Below are positions 22,195 to 34,711 of a DNA stretch of 64,000 nt, piece after piece. The notes under the pieces were generated by a model. That model did not search any database and was not told the DNA's origin. It saw only the letters and a list, made by a program, of their open reading frames with translations. The stretch is from Epinephelus fuscoguttatus. Lineage: Eukaryota > Chordata > Actinopteri > Perciformes > Serranidae. Within the stretch, counting starts at the first letter, position 1, and each line of letters opens with the position of its first letter. The stretch spans positions 31,582,322-31,646,321 of the forward strand of contig NC_064753.1 of the NCBI RefSeq assembly GCF_011397635.1, in the 5' to 3' direction. The translations under genes and the position numbers were made by a program.

Positions 22195-23769
22195 TTGGCC
22201 GTTGCCCACAGAGGCTTTATCTTCACTTTCTAGTTGTACTTGTACTTGTACTTTCTAGTTAGTGGACTTAGGTCAGTTAAAAGAAAAATAATTGTTATTG
22301 TTGGTACTGCCCAAATGAACTAAGAAAATAAAATAAATAAATATATACATAAAATACACGTTTCATTTTTTTCCAAAGTGAAGACACGCTGACTTTGAAG
22401 CAAAGTACTTGTTGATCTTTATTGTAAGAAACATTTCATACAAATGGAACCCACTTTTTCATCAGTTACGGGATAACAAATGATATACAGCACTTATCTT
22501 GTACTATACAACTCATCAATAATAATCAACCATATTCACTAAAATGTGGTGAATGTGTGAAATAAAAAAACTGTACATGAAACACTGCATCACAAAATAA
22601 CATTACTGAATAATTCTTACTTCACTCTTTGACCCAGTGATGTGGGCGTCGTTTACTGGAGACTGTCACCATCTTTATTGAGTAATTGGAAAAGCAGCCT
22701 TGAAGATAACAAGGTGGAGCTGATAGGAACAATAAACTGATGCTTCCAGGAGGGCATCTCGTCTATTGTTCTGTATGTTAGCCAATACAAGCTTTTAGTG
22801 CATTTACAAGCATAAAGAAAATCATTTGTCTCATTTTATTACACTCAAATATTATCTGATGAACCCAACAGTGACTCTGGATTGGGGTGTGGAGATGTCG
22901 TCCGGATTGAGTCAGAAACACTGGTGCACTTTGCCATAACAGAGTCAGTTTTAATCTTTACAAAACACTTAAAAAACACTGTTTAGTGCACCACCGGGTG
23001 ATTTTTGGCACTAGTATCAGCTGCAGCACATTGTAACCGCAACGCTGTGGCTCATTTATGTGTTTTTAATAGTTTTTTGGAAACAAAGGAATACATTCTT
23101 TGACTAATCAGACAGTATTTTCTAGTGGAATCAATTGTTTTTTGTTGACAATAAGGAAAGAAGGAACATATATTAATGACATTACTGCACAGGAGCTCTT
23201 CATCATATCATTCAAAACTGTTAGAACTTTAAAGATCATTAATAAAGTTTCAGCTCATATGAGGACTTTCAGTTCCAGTTTTATTGAGTTTATATGAAAT
23301 TCACAATAGCTCTTCCTCACAGTGAAGATGGTTAATGTGCCCCAGACTGCTGATCTTGTTCTGCTTAGCAGTCCTGGAATCACACATGTAAAACTGAGAG
23401 ATATTCCCGTCCAAAGCATATGTTGTGAACTTTAGAAAAGCAGTCAAACGGTACGTTATACATTAACCAACGCTGGTTAAAAGCCAATCAGATTGTAAAA
23501 GTGACTGAGCTACTGTGCTGCTTTCTTGACTGCTGACGCTGTAATGAACAGACTCAGGATAGAGGAGGAGCGATGAGCGAGTGAGAGTCTGAGAGAATCT
23601 GCATGGATGCCAACACAAAACTAAAAGATTGGTAACCCTGCAAAAATATCTGCTCCAGCAGCAGTTAGTAAAATTAGGATTACGCAGAAGTTAAAGACGG
23701 TGAAAGAAAGTTTAGTGACACAAAGAAAAGGAGGAATAGTGCGCTTAACAGTGTGTCAGAGTTTAAGAA

Positions 23770-26700
23770 ATGCTGTTCAAGGTTATCTTTGCTGTATATT
23801 TGGCGCTATGTTCCAGTTCCGGTGCTGTTACCCCGACTGAGGACCCGTTCATGACCAGAGCTCTGCAGCTGATGTCTGAGACCCCACTCATTGACGGGTA
23901 TGTGAAAATGCCTTTTGCATAACACAATCTGTGGTCTGCATGATGGCTCTAATGATGTTATGTGGTTTTTGCCATATGAGAGGCAACGACATGAAAGATT
24001 TTATGTTATGTTGTAAAAACTCACTTCTGGAAGCAATTTCCAGCTCTGCTGTGTGCAGTTTTCCTTCCAGCTGTCAAATCACAGTTTATAATGAAAGTTT
24101 TCACAAAAGTCTCTACAAAGGTGTAACCTTTTTCTTTCTGATCCTCCAGACATAATGACCTGCCCTGGCAGCTTCGAAAGCAATTCAACAACGAGCTCAA
24201 CAAAGTGGATCTTTACAACCTGACAACCACACATACCAACATCGACAAGATCCAACGGGGACGGCTGGGAGCACAAGTATGTACAGAACATAATGTCCTG
24301 GCAACTGTGAAATGAAAGGAAACTGTCTTGTCAAGGTCAAGTGATTCTTTATCTGCCTGGCCCCAAGTCCTGTCTTCATAACGGCTTCACACTTCAAAAT
24401 GCTCTCAAGATAATATTGAAATTAATAAATCCACTGATATTACTGAGAGGCTTGTCTCTCAAACTGTCTGATGTATTGATATTTCTATTTGTATTACTTC
24501 TTAAGCACTTGTGCCTGGCAAGCAACAGCATCCTTATTTCACTGTTGATGAAACACTATAGCATGACATTGATTACTTTAAAAGTCACAGAGCTGTGTAG
24601 TTGTACTGAGCAGCTCCCAAAAAAGTACCAAAAAAAGGGGGTAACGAAGATGTGCCATAAGGTTTTATTTTCACACCCGGCTTCTCTAAGCACGTAAAGC
24701 CAAATCCAACATTATTGTAGAGCACTTTGAAATCTACATTACATTTTACAAAGGCAGCAAAATAAAACAGACAAGTCTTGAAATTATCAGGTTTTAAAAG
24801 ACAGCACAGTAAAAAACTAGAATTACCGCAATGAGGTCATACGCCTCTGCAAATCAGCCAAGTTGCAGTTACTATTTACATGCATGTCTGTCCAGACTCA
24901 TATGTAGCCGCAGTGGTTGACACTGCTTTAAATATGGATGTTGCTGCAAAGACGAAACATTTTCTAAGACATAGGGGCTTCAATTCAGTTCAGTTTTCAA
25001 TTCTATTTTATTTGTAAAGCCTGATATCACTAATCACAATTTGCCTCAGAGGGCTTTACAGCATACGACATCCCTCTGTCCTTTGACCCTCACAGCGGAT
25101 AAGGAAAACTCTCTAAAAAACAACCTTTACCAGGGAAAGAAATGGTAGAGACCTCAGGAAGAGCAACTGAGGAGGGATCCCTCTTTCAGGATGGGCAGAC
25201 ATGTAATAGATGTCGCGTGCACAGAACAGATCAACATAATAAATGTACAGTGATCCATATGACAAAATGATACATTAAGAGACACAGAGACAGAGAGATG
25301 CATGGCCAATAGTATGACAGTAGCTACAGTAATATTATTTTAGCAATAATATTGTAATAATAATAGTATGCTATTAGTATATTCATACATGATAGTATGT
25401 GTATGTGACAGTGATAATCATATGTGTATAATAGTAGTAGAAGTATGACAATAATAATAGCCATAGTAGGAGGCATCAGGCAGGACTGAGGCAGCTTTGC
25501 AACCACAACACATGAGCCAAGCATAGCCACGATTTGAGGGAACCTGCCAGAGCAGAAAAGCTCACACACCTTCCCCCTGGCAGCACAGAAGAACAGTTTC
25601 AAGGTGGTGCAACCAAGAGTAGTGTCACCAATTCAGTATCTGTCAGATATCTCCCCTTCTGTTCCTGAGTAATGGCCAGAAAAGGGTTTATGCAGAATAT
25701 TATCATAAGAGCCACTTTAGCACATATTTATATTTAGAAAATGTGCTGATATGATACATCATACATATTCTAATGGTATTTAAGTTTACACAACAGTTTA
25801 CACAACAGTTTCTGTATACTCTATACTGCTATGGTCAAAGTCAAAAAGTCATCATGAATGAAATGTCATAGTATGTCGTCCAAAAATGTTTAAAAAATGT
25901 CATAGTATAGTATGTCGTCCAAAATATTGGGAAAAAAAAGTCATAGTATGTCGTCTAAAATCATGAAAAAATGTCATAGTATAGTATGTCATCCAAAATA
26001 TTGAAAAAAAGTCATAGTATAGTATGTCATCCAAAATATTGGAAAAAAAGTCATAGTATAGTATGTCATCCAAAATATTGGAAAAAAAGTCATAGTATAG
26101 TATGTCATCCAAAACCTTGAAAAAATGTCATAGTATAGTATGTCGTCCAAAATCATGAAAAAATGTTGACCTTTTGACTATGAAATGTCATCATTATATC
26201 GTATTAGACATTTGTGTGAAATCTTTTCATAATGAGCTCATGATTTCTTGAGTTATGGTTATAAACATTGTGAGGGCACAGTGACCTTTGACCTTCCACC
26301 ACTAAATTCTAATTGTTGAGTCCAAGTGGACGTTTGTGCCAGATCTTAGGAAATTCCCTAAGGTGTAAAGTTTACGAGATTGGGACACATTTATGGACCA
26401 ACAGACCTGATAACATAATGCCTCCGGCCACACCTATTGCTGGCACAGAGGCACAAAAACAATTCAGTGAAGATGCGCTTTTCGTCGTCCATCTTAGGAA
26501 CATTGTAGCTTCACCACGGCAGACCCATGTCAATCACATCTGCCATCACAAAATTACTGAGCCTCGTGCTATTAAGTCCTTATAAATTTTCCTTCACACC
26601 CTTCCTTGACCTCATGACATTTTCCATTGAGTTCAAGGAAAAGTGTTTAGTTAAATAATTTATTTTCGACTATTTGATCGTAGACTCTTTCTCACACTTC

Positions 26701-29700
26701 AGGCTGTATAAATAAAACATATATAATCAATCATCACTGCAATGCAAAAAGGATGTGGTTCTAAGAAGGAACATCACAGCTCCACTAACTTTCCCTGCAT
26801 TCACAGAGGTCCTGATAATTCACATTTCACATTTCATTATTTTTGGTTCTTCTTTCAGTTCTGGTCGGCCTACGTTCCCTGTGATACTCAGTACAAAGAC
26901 GCTGTCAGGCAAACTCTGGAGCAAATCGATGTAGTGCACAGGATGTGTCAGAAATACCCAGAGATCTTCATGTTTGCCACCAGTAGCCACGGTGAGACTT
27001 TAAGCTGAACTAGTAATTTCATTTTACATCTCTGTTCACACTGGCCTCTGAATCACCCGTCATCTTGCATGTCTGCCCTGCACAGACATCACAGAGGCCT
27101 TCAGGATGAAGAAGACAGCCAGTCTGATCGGGGTGGAGGGAGGTCACTCTCTTGACAGCAGTCTGGGCACTCTGCGAACCATGTACCATCTGGGGGTCCG
27201 TTACCTCACTCTCACACACTCCTGCAACACGCCCTGGTAAGAACCAGCAGCACAGCCGATTTACAGCGGGGAAATTCACACATGTGACCTTACAACAGTC
27301 ATAGCAGCACGTACCTGAATACATACCACACCACACTGTAAAAGTACTCCATTACAATCCTGCATTTAAAATGTAACTCAAATAATACTGTGTTAGTATA
27401 ATGAGGAAGTTTATTCTCCAGAAGAACATTTTGGCAGTGTACATTTCTGCAAGTCACAGATACATTACATTTGCACATTTCATATGTATAATATTGACAT
27501 TTCAAAGTGACATAGCATATGAGCTGACTTTGTCATCAGGAGGTGGAGGGGATGGTGGATGGCCTGCCAAGCTGAAGACTACTGCAGATAAATGCTAACA
27601 AACTAGTTGCGATTTAGCGAGTCGCTGTGTTTCCAGCAGCTTTTCTAGACTCCAAACATGAGTGTTTGTAGCAACCCATCAACAAGGACAGTGCCACTAC
27701 TTTTCCAGCGGGATTGTGCCCCCCAAAGTGCTAATTTTAAGCCAAAACATGATCTTTGCTAACCAAGGGGTTTTAAGTATGTCAGAGTACTTCACTTTAG
27801 TAAATATACTTTCATTCCACCACTGCTCTGAGCAGACAAACGTGTGCGTGAAACAAATACATAAATCGAAGAGCTGTAATTAGCACCATTTGAAATCACA
27901 GAACACACGTCTAACTTAGTGGTATTTTACTTTATTTGACTTGAGTAAAAGTAACAACAAAGTAGCTACAGCACACTAACAATCTTAAGAAGGTTGCTGG
28001 AGATGACATACAGTAAGTAGACATACAGTCGTCAGAGAGAATACAAGCTTTACTTCCTTCATTATTGCCCGAGCTCTCAGGCTCAGTTATATTTGTGAGG
28101 CGTATAACCATCAGGCGTCATGGTCAGCTCAGGTTGTGGGGAGTACGGGGAATTCCTGCTGGTCCGTGGTGCTCTCAGTATCAGATTCTCTGGCTCTGAA
28201 ACACTTTGCCTGATCACCTCAGATGGCTGAAATACGGTAACTGTGGGTGGAAATGAAAAGATGTCTCGCTGACAACTCCCAAACTCTAACTGTATTTCAG
28301 AATATGTTCCTAGTGTTATGTGATGAACTACTAATACCCTCACATTGCAAAAAGTACAGTATGTGGCCTTTGAATAAATAATAACTTGTACACTCATTGT
28401 ATACTTGGATGTAGTTTTCAGGCTAGAAATATGATCCATGGTTAATCACATCTAATTTCCTTCAGTCATCGGTTTGGCTCTTTCATGGTAACAGTTTGTT
28501 TTCTTTCATTGTCAGGGCGGATAATTGGCGCGTTGACACTGGATCTGAGCCGTCTGAACACAACGGCCTGTCTCCTTTCGGCAAGGTCAGTGTACCATCA
28601 GAGATGAGCAAATGATGCTGTATAAGTGTAATGAGTTACAGATTAGTGTCTTAAAAATTACACTTTAGTGCCGAATTACCTCCACTTTAAGTTTATTACA
28701 GGAGAGAACATTGCGTCCAAGATATGTAAAAATAAAATGATTGCACACTCACCTTTGAAATGAGGTTTTTTTCCTAGTGCAAATGTGTCTTGGCAATCAA
28801 TATAACAGTGTATTTCATATAATTTAAATACAAGAAAGTCACGTAAGAATTGTCCATATGTTAATACAACTGACAAAGTTTAGTTTTCTGTTTCATACTG
28901 TGTTCATCAGTTTTACAAAAAGTATTCAGTGCTCATGTTTTATTGTCCTACAACATTGAATGTTTCTTTTGTTTTCCTTTTCCACATCTTCTTTTATACA
29001 TGCAAGACTGGTAGATGGTTTAGGAGTGATGGTTTCTTCAAATCCCATGTGGGATGGGCCAAAAAAGGCATGACACCTAAATAAAAAATGAATGAATCAA
29101 AGTAGATTTAATGTTGTTTTCTGGTGCTGGTCAACAGGAATGTCAAAACACAAAGGGAAAACACATCTCCTAAACATACCTTACTGTTAGTTCATGAAGA
29201 GGGTAAATAAAAGAAACAAGGATTTTAGCGATTTTTATAACTCTTAAACTGTAAAGCATTTAAATTGATCACAGAAATAATCATTGTTCCTTCCTACAAC
29301 AGCAACTGATCGTGGAGATGAACCGTCTGGGGATGCTGATCGACCTGGCTCACGTGACTGTGGCAGTGATGAACCAGGTGCTGGACATGTCTAAAGCTCC
29401 TGTCATCTTCAGCCACTCCTCCGCCTACAGCGTCTGTCCACACAAGAGGAACGTTCCCGATGATGTACTCAGGAAAGTGGTGAGTATGTGTGTGTGTGGG
29501 GGGAAAAGCAGCAGGGCAGTTACACATCTGAAGAGTGCATAAAGAGGTAAACTGGAAGAAGAATATGTATGCTTTACATGAATAAAAGTGCCAAAAATAC
29601 TCCAGTACAAGAAAAAGTCCTGCATTCAACATTTTACTTCAGAGTACATTAGCACCATCAGCTGAATGTAAAGTATCAAAGGTCAAAAAAGTGCTGTTGA

Positions 29701-32700
29701 CGTAGAAAAATGCCTCCTGTGAGTGATGTACCAATAAACAGTACATGACCTGTCTGTACTGATGTTTTCAAGAGAAAGCAACATTTTACTGCTGTTGAGG
29801 TGAAGCCAGTGGAAACTACTTAAAATATACTCAGGTAGTTTAGTCTGTGGCTCTCAAACTAAGGGTCGGACCCCCTCAAAGGGTCACAGGATAAATCTGA
29901 AGGGTTGTGAGAGGACTAATGGAAGCAAAATGTTCTTATTTGGGCCTTAAACAATTATTTAAATGAAACAATCTGAGAAGTGTAAAGATACGAGTTGTGT
30001 GACGGTTTGTTAACAGATGTTTTGATGTAGTTTTGCTGTTGTTAAACTCTGAATTTGGATTCTTCATTCACCATTAGGGTATGCAAGCAAAACAAAGTTT
30101 CCTTCACCAATTCAAGATAACACTGTGAATAACTGATATGCACATTGTAATTTTGTGGGTGAAGTAATCCTTCAAGTGAAGTGTTGCAACTAAATGTTAT
30201 TGAGCTACGTTTGAAGATGAAAAAGCACAAAGTATCAGAGGACAATTGACAGCTTGTAAAATGTCCAGCCAAGTAAAGCTGTTAAGCGTTTCAGAAACAC
30301 ATCCTATCATTGCTGCTCGTTATCTCAGATAAGATAAATGCTCTTTATGGCACCAAAGGGCTGAACGTGGTTGTAAAACGGCATGTTGTGTCCAGTTCAA
30401 CTGATGCAAACATAATGGCAGTTTCCTAGTTCAAGGCAATAAAACAGCAAACATGAAGAGCTATTGTGCAGCACTGTAAAACAACAAACAGATAATAAAG
30501 CAATTCAGTTACAACCAGGAGACGCCAACTCTAATAGATAAGACAGCACAGGTCAATACCTTCATGTACTTGGACTGTAAATCCATCTCTTGGCCACGGT
30601 CACGTCTCCCCCTGTTCCCGTTATGCGCTTTCAGTCACTATAGAGCGTCTCCTGCCCAACAAAGCAGAAATGACACAGTGTCTCGCTGCATCCTGTGGAC
30701 CTATAGAGACTTATAGCGCTTCTAGGTCAGTACGTGATTCGCTGTCATGTAACATCCTGTCTTTCTCCCCAGAAACAAAAAGGAGGAATTGTTATGGTGA
30801 ACTTCTACAACGACTATGTGACCTGCAGCAAGACCGCTAAACTCTCACACGTCGCTGGTAAATTACTGTAATAACAACTGCTGTAAACCTGGTTGAATAT
30901 TAACATTTATCAGTCTTTCTATTACAATAAAAAGTGTCTTTATTCCCTCTCTGCTCTCATCACAGATCACTTTGACCATATAAAGAAAGTGGCTGGGGCG
31001 GACATCATTGGTTTTGGTGGAGATTATGACGGGGTTACAAGGTGAGTTCAAAACATTCAAACCTTGACTTACACTTAAAGTCTGGGCTGAAACAGTAAAA
31101 AACAATAAATAAATAAAACTGTGAGTGAGTTGATGTCAATGGTAACTGAGTATCTCTTCTCGTGTTGTCCTCTCAGGTTACCAGAGGGTCTGGAGGACGT
31201 GTCCAAGGTGCCCAACGTGGTGGCTGAACTGCTGAGGAGAGGATGGACCGATGAGGAGGTCAAAGCTGCTCTGGGAGACAACCTGCTCAGAGTCCTAAGG
31301 AACACTGAGAAGGTGAGACTGAGACACACACACACAAACGCCATGGACCTTATTTAAACAATCTGTAGCCCAGGGTCTAAAGTGCATGGCACAACAGCAT
31401 CTAGGGGTGTATTCAGCTCTACCTTTGCGGGTTCATCTGTGCAAAGGGTGCAAAGTAAGGCTCACAGGTGTGTTTTGGGCGTAACATGAATTCAGCTAAT
31501 CAGATTGTCACCTCTCATCCTTTTAACAGCCAGGTTTGCCTGCACCAGGTGCACTGCTATTACACGGTGGATTTGGCAAAGTGGAGAAGCGAGCGGTTGT
31601 CTGCTCTGAGTAATGCAGTGAGAGCAGTAATGTCACTGCAGCAAATATTGTGGGACATTTAATTACTCATTCATTCATTTTCTGTAACCGCTTATCCTGT
31701 TGGGGATCGCAGGGGGGCTGGAGCCTATCCCAGTTGACATTGGGCGAGACGCGGGGTACACCCTGGACAGGTCACCAGACTATCACAGGGCTGACACATA
31801 GAGACAGACAACCATTCACACTCACATTCACACCTACGGCAATTTAGTCACCAGTTAACCTGCATGTCTTTGGACTGTGGGACGAAGCTGGAGTAGCCAG
31901 AGAAAACCCACACTGACACATGGAGGGCATGCAAACTTCCCATAGGGTTCAAACACCCCACCAGGTTTGGAACCAGTAACCTTCTTGCTGCAGTGCTAAC
32001 CACTGCTCTTCTGTGCCACCTAATAATAACAAGAAGAATTAGAATATTCGTAGTAGTGTATTATCTTGAAACCATGATTATTTTCTGAGATGGTAATCGG
32101 ACCATGAAAATCTCATACCGTTGCAACCCTGGTGCAGTCACCAGAATGTAGAAGGAAAAAAAAATTTTTTTGGCCATAAAGCTGTCCTAGAACATGCATA
32201 GTACCACTGATATATCAAACCTATTCTGAAAATAACTTCAGTAAACAATCCATGATATTACTCCTATACATTCTGTGCATGGTGGTCACAACAACATAAA
32301 GCAAAAGGACATAAAGGCAGTCAGTCAAAAACAGTGAGAGTCTCACTGTTTTTGACTGACCGCCTCACTCAGCACACTGGCTTTTATTGTCTCACTGTGA
32401 GACAATGTATATATATATATATATCTTGGTGCTTTGGTAGCAGGTGGGCCCCCTGAGTGAACACCCACACACACCTGTCACAATGCCTCTCTGTCTGCTG
32501 CCTGACAGTCTCATCTTTGTGTGTCAGGTCCGTGACTCTCTGCAGGGCACGAGTCCAGATGATGTTCCTATTCCATATGATGAGGTGAAGAACCCGTGCA
32601 GGACGAGCTACGGTTACTCTAACGCCGGAGCTGTCCATTCACTCAGCACACTGGCCCTCTTGCTCACACTGGCTCTGCAGGCTTTTATCACATTGATCAC

Positions 32701-32713
32701 ATCACATTTATAA
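23770..32713 (+). CDS. dpep1: dipeptidase 1 (membrane zinc dipeptidase)
   Basis: Hydrolyses dipeptides, including cysteinyl-glycine and leukotriene D4 in the known family, outside the cell as a GPI-anchored homodimer. Ten exons: 23770-23897, 24150-24276, 26859-26991, 27086-27236, 28516-28585, 29303-29479, 30773-30857, 30966-31041, 31177-31312, 32528-32713. All are GT-AG and join in frame to 422 aa (human DPEP1 is 411). Visible: a signal peptide (about 1-19, [16 protein letters not shown]), zinc ligands His44 and Asp46 (DGHNDLPW), bridging Glu147 (GVEGGH), His220 (DLAHV) and His241 (FSHSSA), and Asp310 in FGGDYDG. The spacings 147-220-241-310 equal those of the human enzyme. NLT at 66-68 is a glycosylation sequon. 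The C-terminus has YGYSNAG followed by a hydrophobic Leu/Ala/Ile tail, a GPI-attachment signal. The closest alternatives, DPEP2/3, are made less likely by the synteny with slc22a31 and ankrd11. Intron 2 (2.6 kb) holds most of the repeats. Confidence 0.95.
24975..25320. repeat. dispersed fish repeat in dpep1 intron 2
   Basis: Starts 'ttcaattcagttcagttttc' with 'tttatttgtaaagcctgata', then 'gagggctttacagcatacga' and 'accagggaaagaaatggtag'. This is a widespread teleost repeat. Its first ~110 bases recur in reverse at 54985-55110, where it ends in a (TTGA)n tail, suggesting retroposon origin. Confidence 0.6.
25836..26165. repeat. ~39-bp minisatellite in dpep1 intron 2
   Basis: Eight or so tandem units, each built from 'gtcatagtatagtatgtc', 'atccaaaatatt' and an A-run. 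Units in the middle (about 26000-26110) are nearly identical, while those at the flanks carry cgtcc for catcc, lack the second 'agtat', or have 'catg' for 'attg'. The minus strand is incidentally open through it, giving a periodic 70-residue frame that is not a gene. Confidence 0.9.
26195..26460 (+). repeat. dispersed fish repeat fragment
   Basis: Phrases 'cttgagttatggttataaac', 'cacagtgacctttgacc' and 'cataatgcctccggccac' belong to a repeat seen in many teleost genomes. Non-coding. It lies between the minisatellite and exon 3 of dpep1. Confidence 0.6.
27330..27900. repeat. repeat-like sequence in dpep1 intron 4
   Basis: Contains 'gtaaaagtactcc' near the start and 'ctttcattccaccactgctc' near 27810. 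The second phrase is the reverse complement of the end of a common fish element ('cagtggtggaatgaaag'). Boundaries are unclear; it is probably degraded DNA-transposon sequence. Confidence 0.4.
31663..32022 (-). repeat. dispersed SINE-like repeat, copy 2 of 4, in dpep1 intron 9
   Basis: Same family as 19440-19804, more diverged. It has small deletions and a degraded 'gggttcaaaca' region. On the minus strand it ends in (AATG)n ('aatgaatgaatgag'), the retroposon-type tail. Confidence 0.7.
32316..32364. repeat. near-perfect 24-bp-arm hairpin
   Basis: 'ggcagtcagtcaaaaacag' + 'tgaga', one central g, then the reverse complement. There is one mismatch (32319 a against 32361 c) in 24 pairs. It lies in dpep1 intron 9, 164 bases before the last exon. 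The 17 bases just after it repeat part of that exon. Confidence 0.95.
32406..32425. repeat. short (AT)n run
   Basis: About ten AT units between the hairpin and the last exon of dpep1. Confidence 0.85.
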
Positions 32714-32759
32714 GCTGCGTATCAGTGCAACTGATATCAAGAATGTGTCTATGCATACA

Positions 32760-32765
32760 AATAAA
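32760..32765 (+). terminator. dpep1 poly(A) signal
   Basis: AATAAA 47 bases after the stop codon. It is the first canonical signal downstream and implies a short 3' UTR ending near 32785. Confidence 0.65.
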
Positions 32766-33763
32766 ATCTGTTTTAATTACCCTTTCTGCACCAGAAACAC
32801 CAAATACTTTCAGTTTACTGTTTAAATGTTTTTAACCACTTGTAGTTTGTCTGATTTTAATGGTTTTCACAGGTTAACTTCACTAAAAACCAAAAAACTG
32901 CGACTAACAGCATCACAGTTGCCATAATAACAAAGAGAGCGGCACAGTGATTATCATGTCGGACCAAGTTGAGTTTATTGAACTCATCTGGTTGTTTTTA
33001 TGCAATCATAACACTGTCAGATAGAAGCAGCTGTGGACAAATGTTAGTGTGTGATGACAGTGATACATGGGTTAAGTCAAACCAGTGTAAACTGAATGCA
33101 TAAACACACACACACACACACACAGACACACACAGACACACACAAAATATTCCTCAACATCACTATACTGACATATTCACAAGAGGTAGTACAGTACAAG
33201 TCCACAGCTCCATCTAGTGGTCCGAGAGGGTAAAGGGATGCAAAACGTGTGGCTTCTAAACAAATAAGGTTGGCGATTTGCATGTTTTGAATTTAATTTA
33301 CACATTTGCTAGGCAGGAAAATCTGACTGGATTAAATTACTTGATGACATGATGGCACAAGATAAAAATACTAAGGTTTTCACTTGGCAAGGACACTGAC
33401 AGACAAATTAACAGAAAAGAGTTTCAACACAAATAGTGGTAGTTAGTTTCTCTGATCGACTGGCTGAGCTTCAATCAATAAAAAGTCTCTTTGTTCACTG
33501 AAAGTAAAATTATAAATTGAATTCTGATGCACGTACAGCTCACTGTTACATAAAGACACTCTACTGAAGGCTGTGATCAAGTGTTAGGTTTTTCTCCTTT
33601 GACTCAGACACACTGCAGCCTTGAAGAGTTTAACACCCTTTGAATTACATTCACCTCACAAGATATGAGGGCACCAACAGACAGAATGTCCTCACTGTTT
33701 GACATTAAACACAGAAAAACTTTACAAAAAAGGAAGACTGAAAATAACTAATGCCCTTTGGTG
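32766..33763. other. dpep1 3' flank
   Basis: No gene recognised. A CA-rich tract lies at 33103-33143. An exon-like frame is not present on either strand. Confidence 0.4.
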
Positions 33764-34711
33764 AAAGGGACAGTTCACCCCAAAATATTTTCCTCTTCTC
33801 TGTGGTGCTATTTATCAGGAACTAGATGGCACTCAGCTTGTGGTGCTCAAAGTGCCAAAAAAGGGAAAGAAAAACTCACCAGCAATGTCTCTATCCAGAA
33901 ATCATGACTCGGTTACTCAAGATAATCCACAGACTTTGTGAGAAGTGTCATGCAGGAACTATATTCTTTCTGTCGAGAAGGCAGACACCTCTACGGCTGA
34001 TATCTCTAACACTCAGCAAGTCACATCAAAACTATCTAGATCAGAGGCGTCAAACTCATTTTAGTTCTGTGGCCACATACGGCCATATTTGATCTCAAGT
34101 GGGCCGGGCCACTGAAACCACTGCATAATAGTCTATAAATAACAACCCCTTCAAATTTTTCTTTCATTCTGAAAACGCTCATCCATTTACAAAACAGAGA
34201 AGAGAGAAAAATATGTGTAAATCCAACAGTATGTCTTAGTTTTCCCACACTGCCTTACCAACAACGTACAATCTGAATTTTTGTCAGTTCCTCAGCAGCA
34301 GGGTTCCACCCATATAGTTTTAAGACAGAAGTCTGAGACAGATTCTTTTGTACCGAAGCTGCTGGTTGACAATATTTTGCACAATGTTCAATATCTTTAA
34401 ATCTGACTATAGAAAGCATTCATTGTTATTTCAGAGAGCAGCATTCTGGTCAGAGTGGAAACGCCTCTGAGGCTATTTTACATTAAGTATCTACTCATTG
34501 TTCAAACTGCTCCTGAAACCACTCAGCCTACACATGTGCATCAACATTAAGTGTGCAAAGTCATCTAGAAGGCAGGATTGGACCCATAGGCAGGCCAGTT
34601 CTGGCCCCCGGGATGTATATTTGACACCCCTGATCTAGACTGTTAAATAGCACTACGAGAAAGAGAAAAAATATAATTGAATATTTTTTATTCAGGGTGA
34701 ACTGTCCCTTT
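33764..34711. mobile_element. outer inverted-repeat element interrupted by an hAT-like insertion
   Basis: The left end 'aaagggacagttcacccca' and right end, read in reverse, 'aaagggacagttcaccctga' form terminal inverted repeats of about 17 matching bases. Removing the 591-bp insert at 34042-34632 and one target copy leaves an element of about 350 bp. Non-coding, MITE-like; the superfamily is not determined. Confidence 0.75.
34042..34632. mobile_element. non-autonomous hAT-like element
   Basis: Ends are 'cagaggcgtcaaactc' and, in reverse, 'caggggtgtcaaatata', which are matching inverted repeats with the CAG-start typical of hAT elements. They are flanked by 8-bp target copies 'atctagat' (34034-34041) and 'atctagac' (34633-34640), 7 of 8 identical. 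The interior has 'gtggccacatacggcc', 'ggccgggcc' and 'ggcccccggg', known from a common fish family. No transposase frame. Confidence 0.85.

Larger units (their letters stand above)
21354..23769. other. dpep1 upstream region with two CA/TG tracts
   Basis: Contains (TG)n at 21971-22031 and (CA)n at 22166-22194, otherwise unremarkable AT-rich sequence. The dpep1 promoter and 5' UTR should lie in the last few hundred bases before 23770. I cannot fix a transcription start and saw no canonical TATA box that I would defend. Confidence 0.4.

Noticed and set aside
21865-22226. Frames with Cys-Val or His-Thr repeats
   Set aside because: Produced by the (TG)n and (CA)n microsatellites.
22400-22720. Possible 3' UTR of an unseen minus-strand gene (TTTATT and AT-rich sequence)
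   Set aside because: No coding exon follows on the minus strand within reach, so the signal alone is not enough.
25900-26112. Minus-strand 70-residue periodic reading frame (repeated [11 protein letters not shown])
   Set aside because: It is the translation of the 39-bp minisatellite, whose unit length is a multiple of three; no start context, splice sites or family match.
31370-31650. Possible hAT or similar transposon remnant in dpep1 intron 9
   Set aside because: The wording looked repeat-like but I could find neither paired ends nor a second copy in the window.
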